A stretch of DNA of 15,011 nt, from contig MU634162.1 in assembly GCA_026770595.1 (NCBI GenBank), positions 1 to 15,011 on the forward strand. Reading direction: 5' to 3'. The stretch comes from Ochromonadaceae sp. CCMP2298. Lineage: Eukaryota; Sar; Synurophyceae; Ochromonadales; Ochromonadaceae. The notes under the pieces were generated by a model. It worked only from the letters and a program-made list of their open reading frames with translations, did no database searches and was not told the DNA's origin. Position 1 is the stretch's first letter; the number at the start of each line of letters is the position of its first letter. Position numbers and translations under genes: made by a program. Shown here piece after piece: positions 15,003 to 15,011 of the stretch.

Positions 15003-15011
15003 TCTCGCTGG

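Overview
This window looks like nuclear DNA of a microbial eukaryote, most likely an alga or alga-like protist. The evidence is two multi-exon genes with short GT-AG introns (80-278 nt), GC-rich exons rich in low-complexity sequence, and AT-richer repeat-laden flanks. I see no bacterial operon or ribosome-binding-site organisation, no rRNA or tRNA, and no CRISPR. I cannot name the lineage from the sequence.

Layout. (1) Positions 1-4290 hold no gene I can support. They hold a G-rich tract, a tandem and palindromic repeat block (about 1030-1420), an ORF fragment (1411-1608, minus), and several fold-back or MITE-like inverted repeats (1918-2097, 3180-3624, 3629-3815, 4079-4238). (2) Positions 4452-8237 (plus) are a five-exon gene for a membrane-anchored protein of about 1,030 residues. 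It has two tandem copies of a domain resembling the GDP-fucose O-fucosyltransferase family. (3) Positions 8238-8642 are a short convergent intergenic gap. (4) Positions 8643-13759 (minus) are a five-exon gene for a protein of about 1,493 residues. It has an N-terminal TPR-like helical region, one predicted membrane segment and a long low-complexity C-terminal half; its function is unknown. (5) Positions 13760-14297 have no gene I can support. (6) Positions 14298-14600 are a degraded acidic ORF with an in-frame TAG, running into a 55-bp-period array of small palindromes (14585-14860). A 117-bp block (14886-15002) follows, which is the reverse complement of 1199-1315 with 7 mismatches.

Both gene models were built by hand from GT-AG junctions and reading frame. 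Every junction keeps frame, and total coding lengths divide by three (3,093 and 4,482 nt). For the plus gene, the two domain copies check each other's splicing.

The most unusual structures are three. First, the inverted pair of repeat blocks near the window ends, each arranged as ORF fragment, then GAG...CTC palindromes, then 117-bp core. Second, private tandem arrays in five of the eight introns. Third, in domain copy A, a duplicated splice donor around a frame-preserving 12-bp array, next to an intron nearly identical to the one in copy B. No functional link between the two convergent genes is evident.
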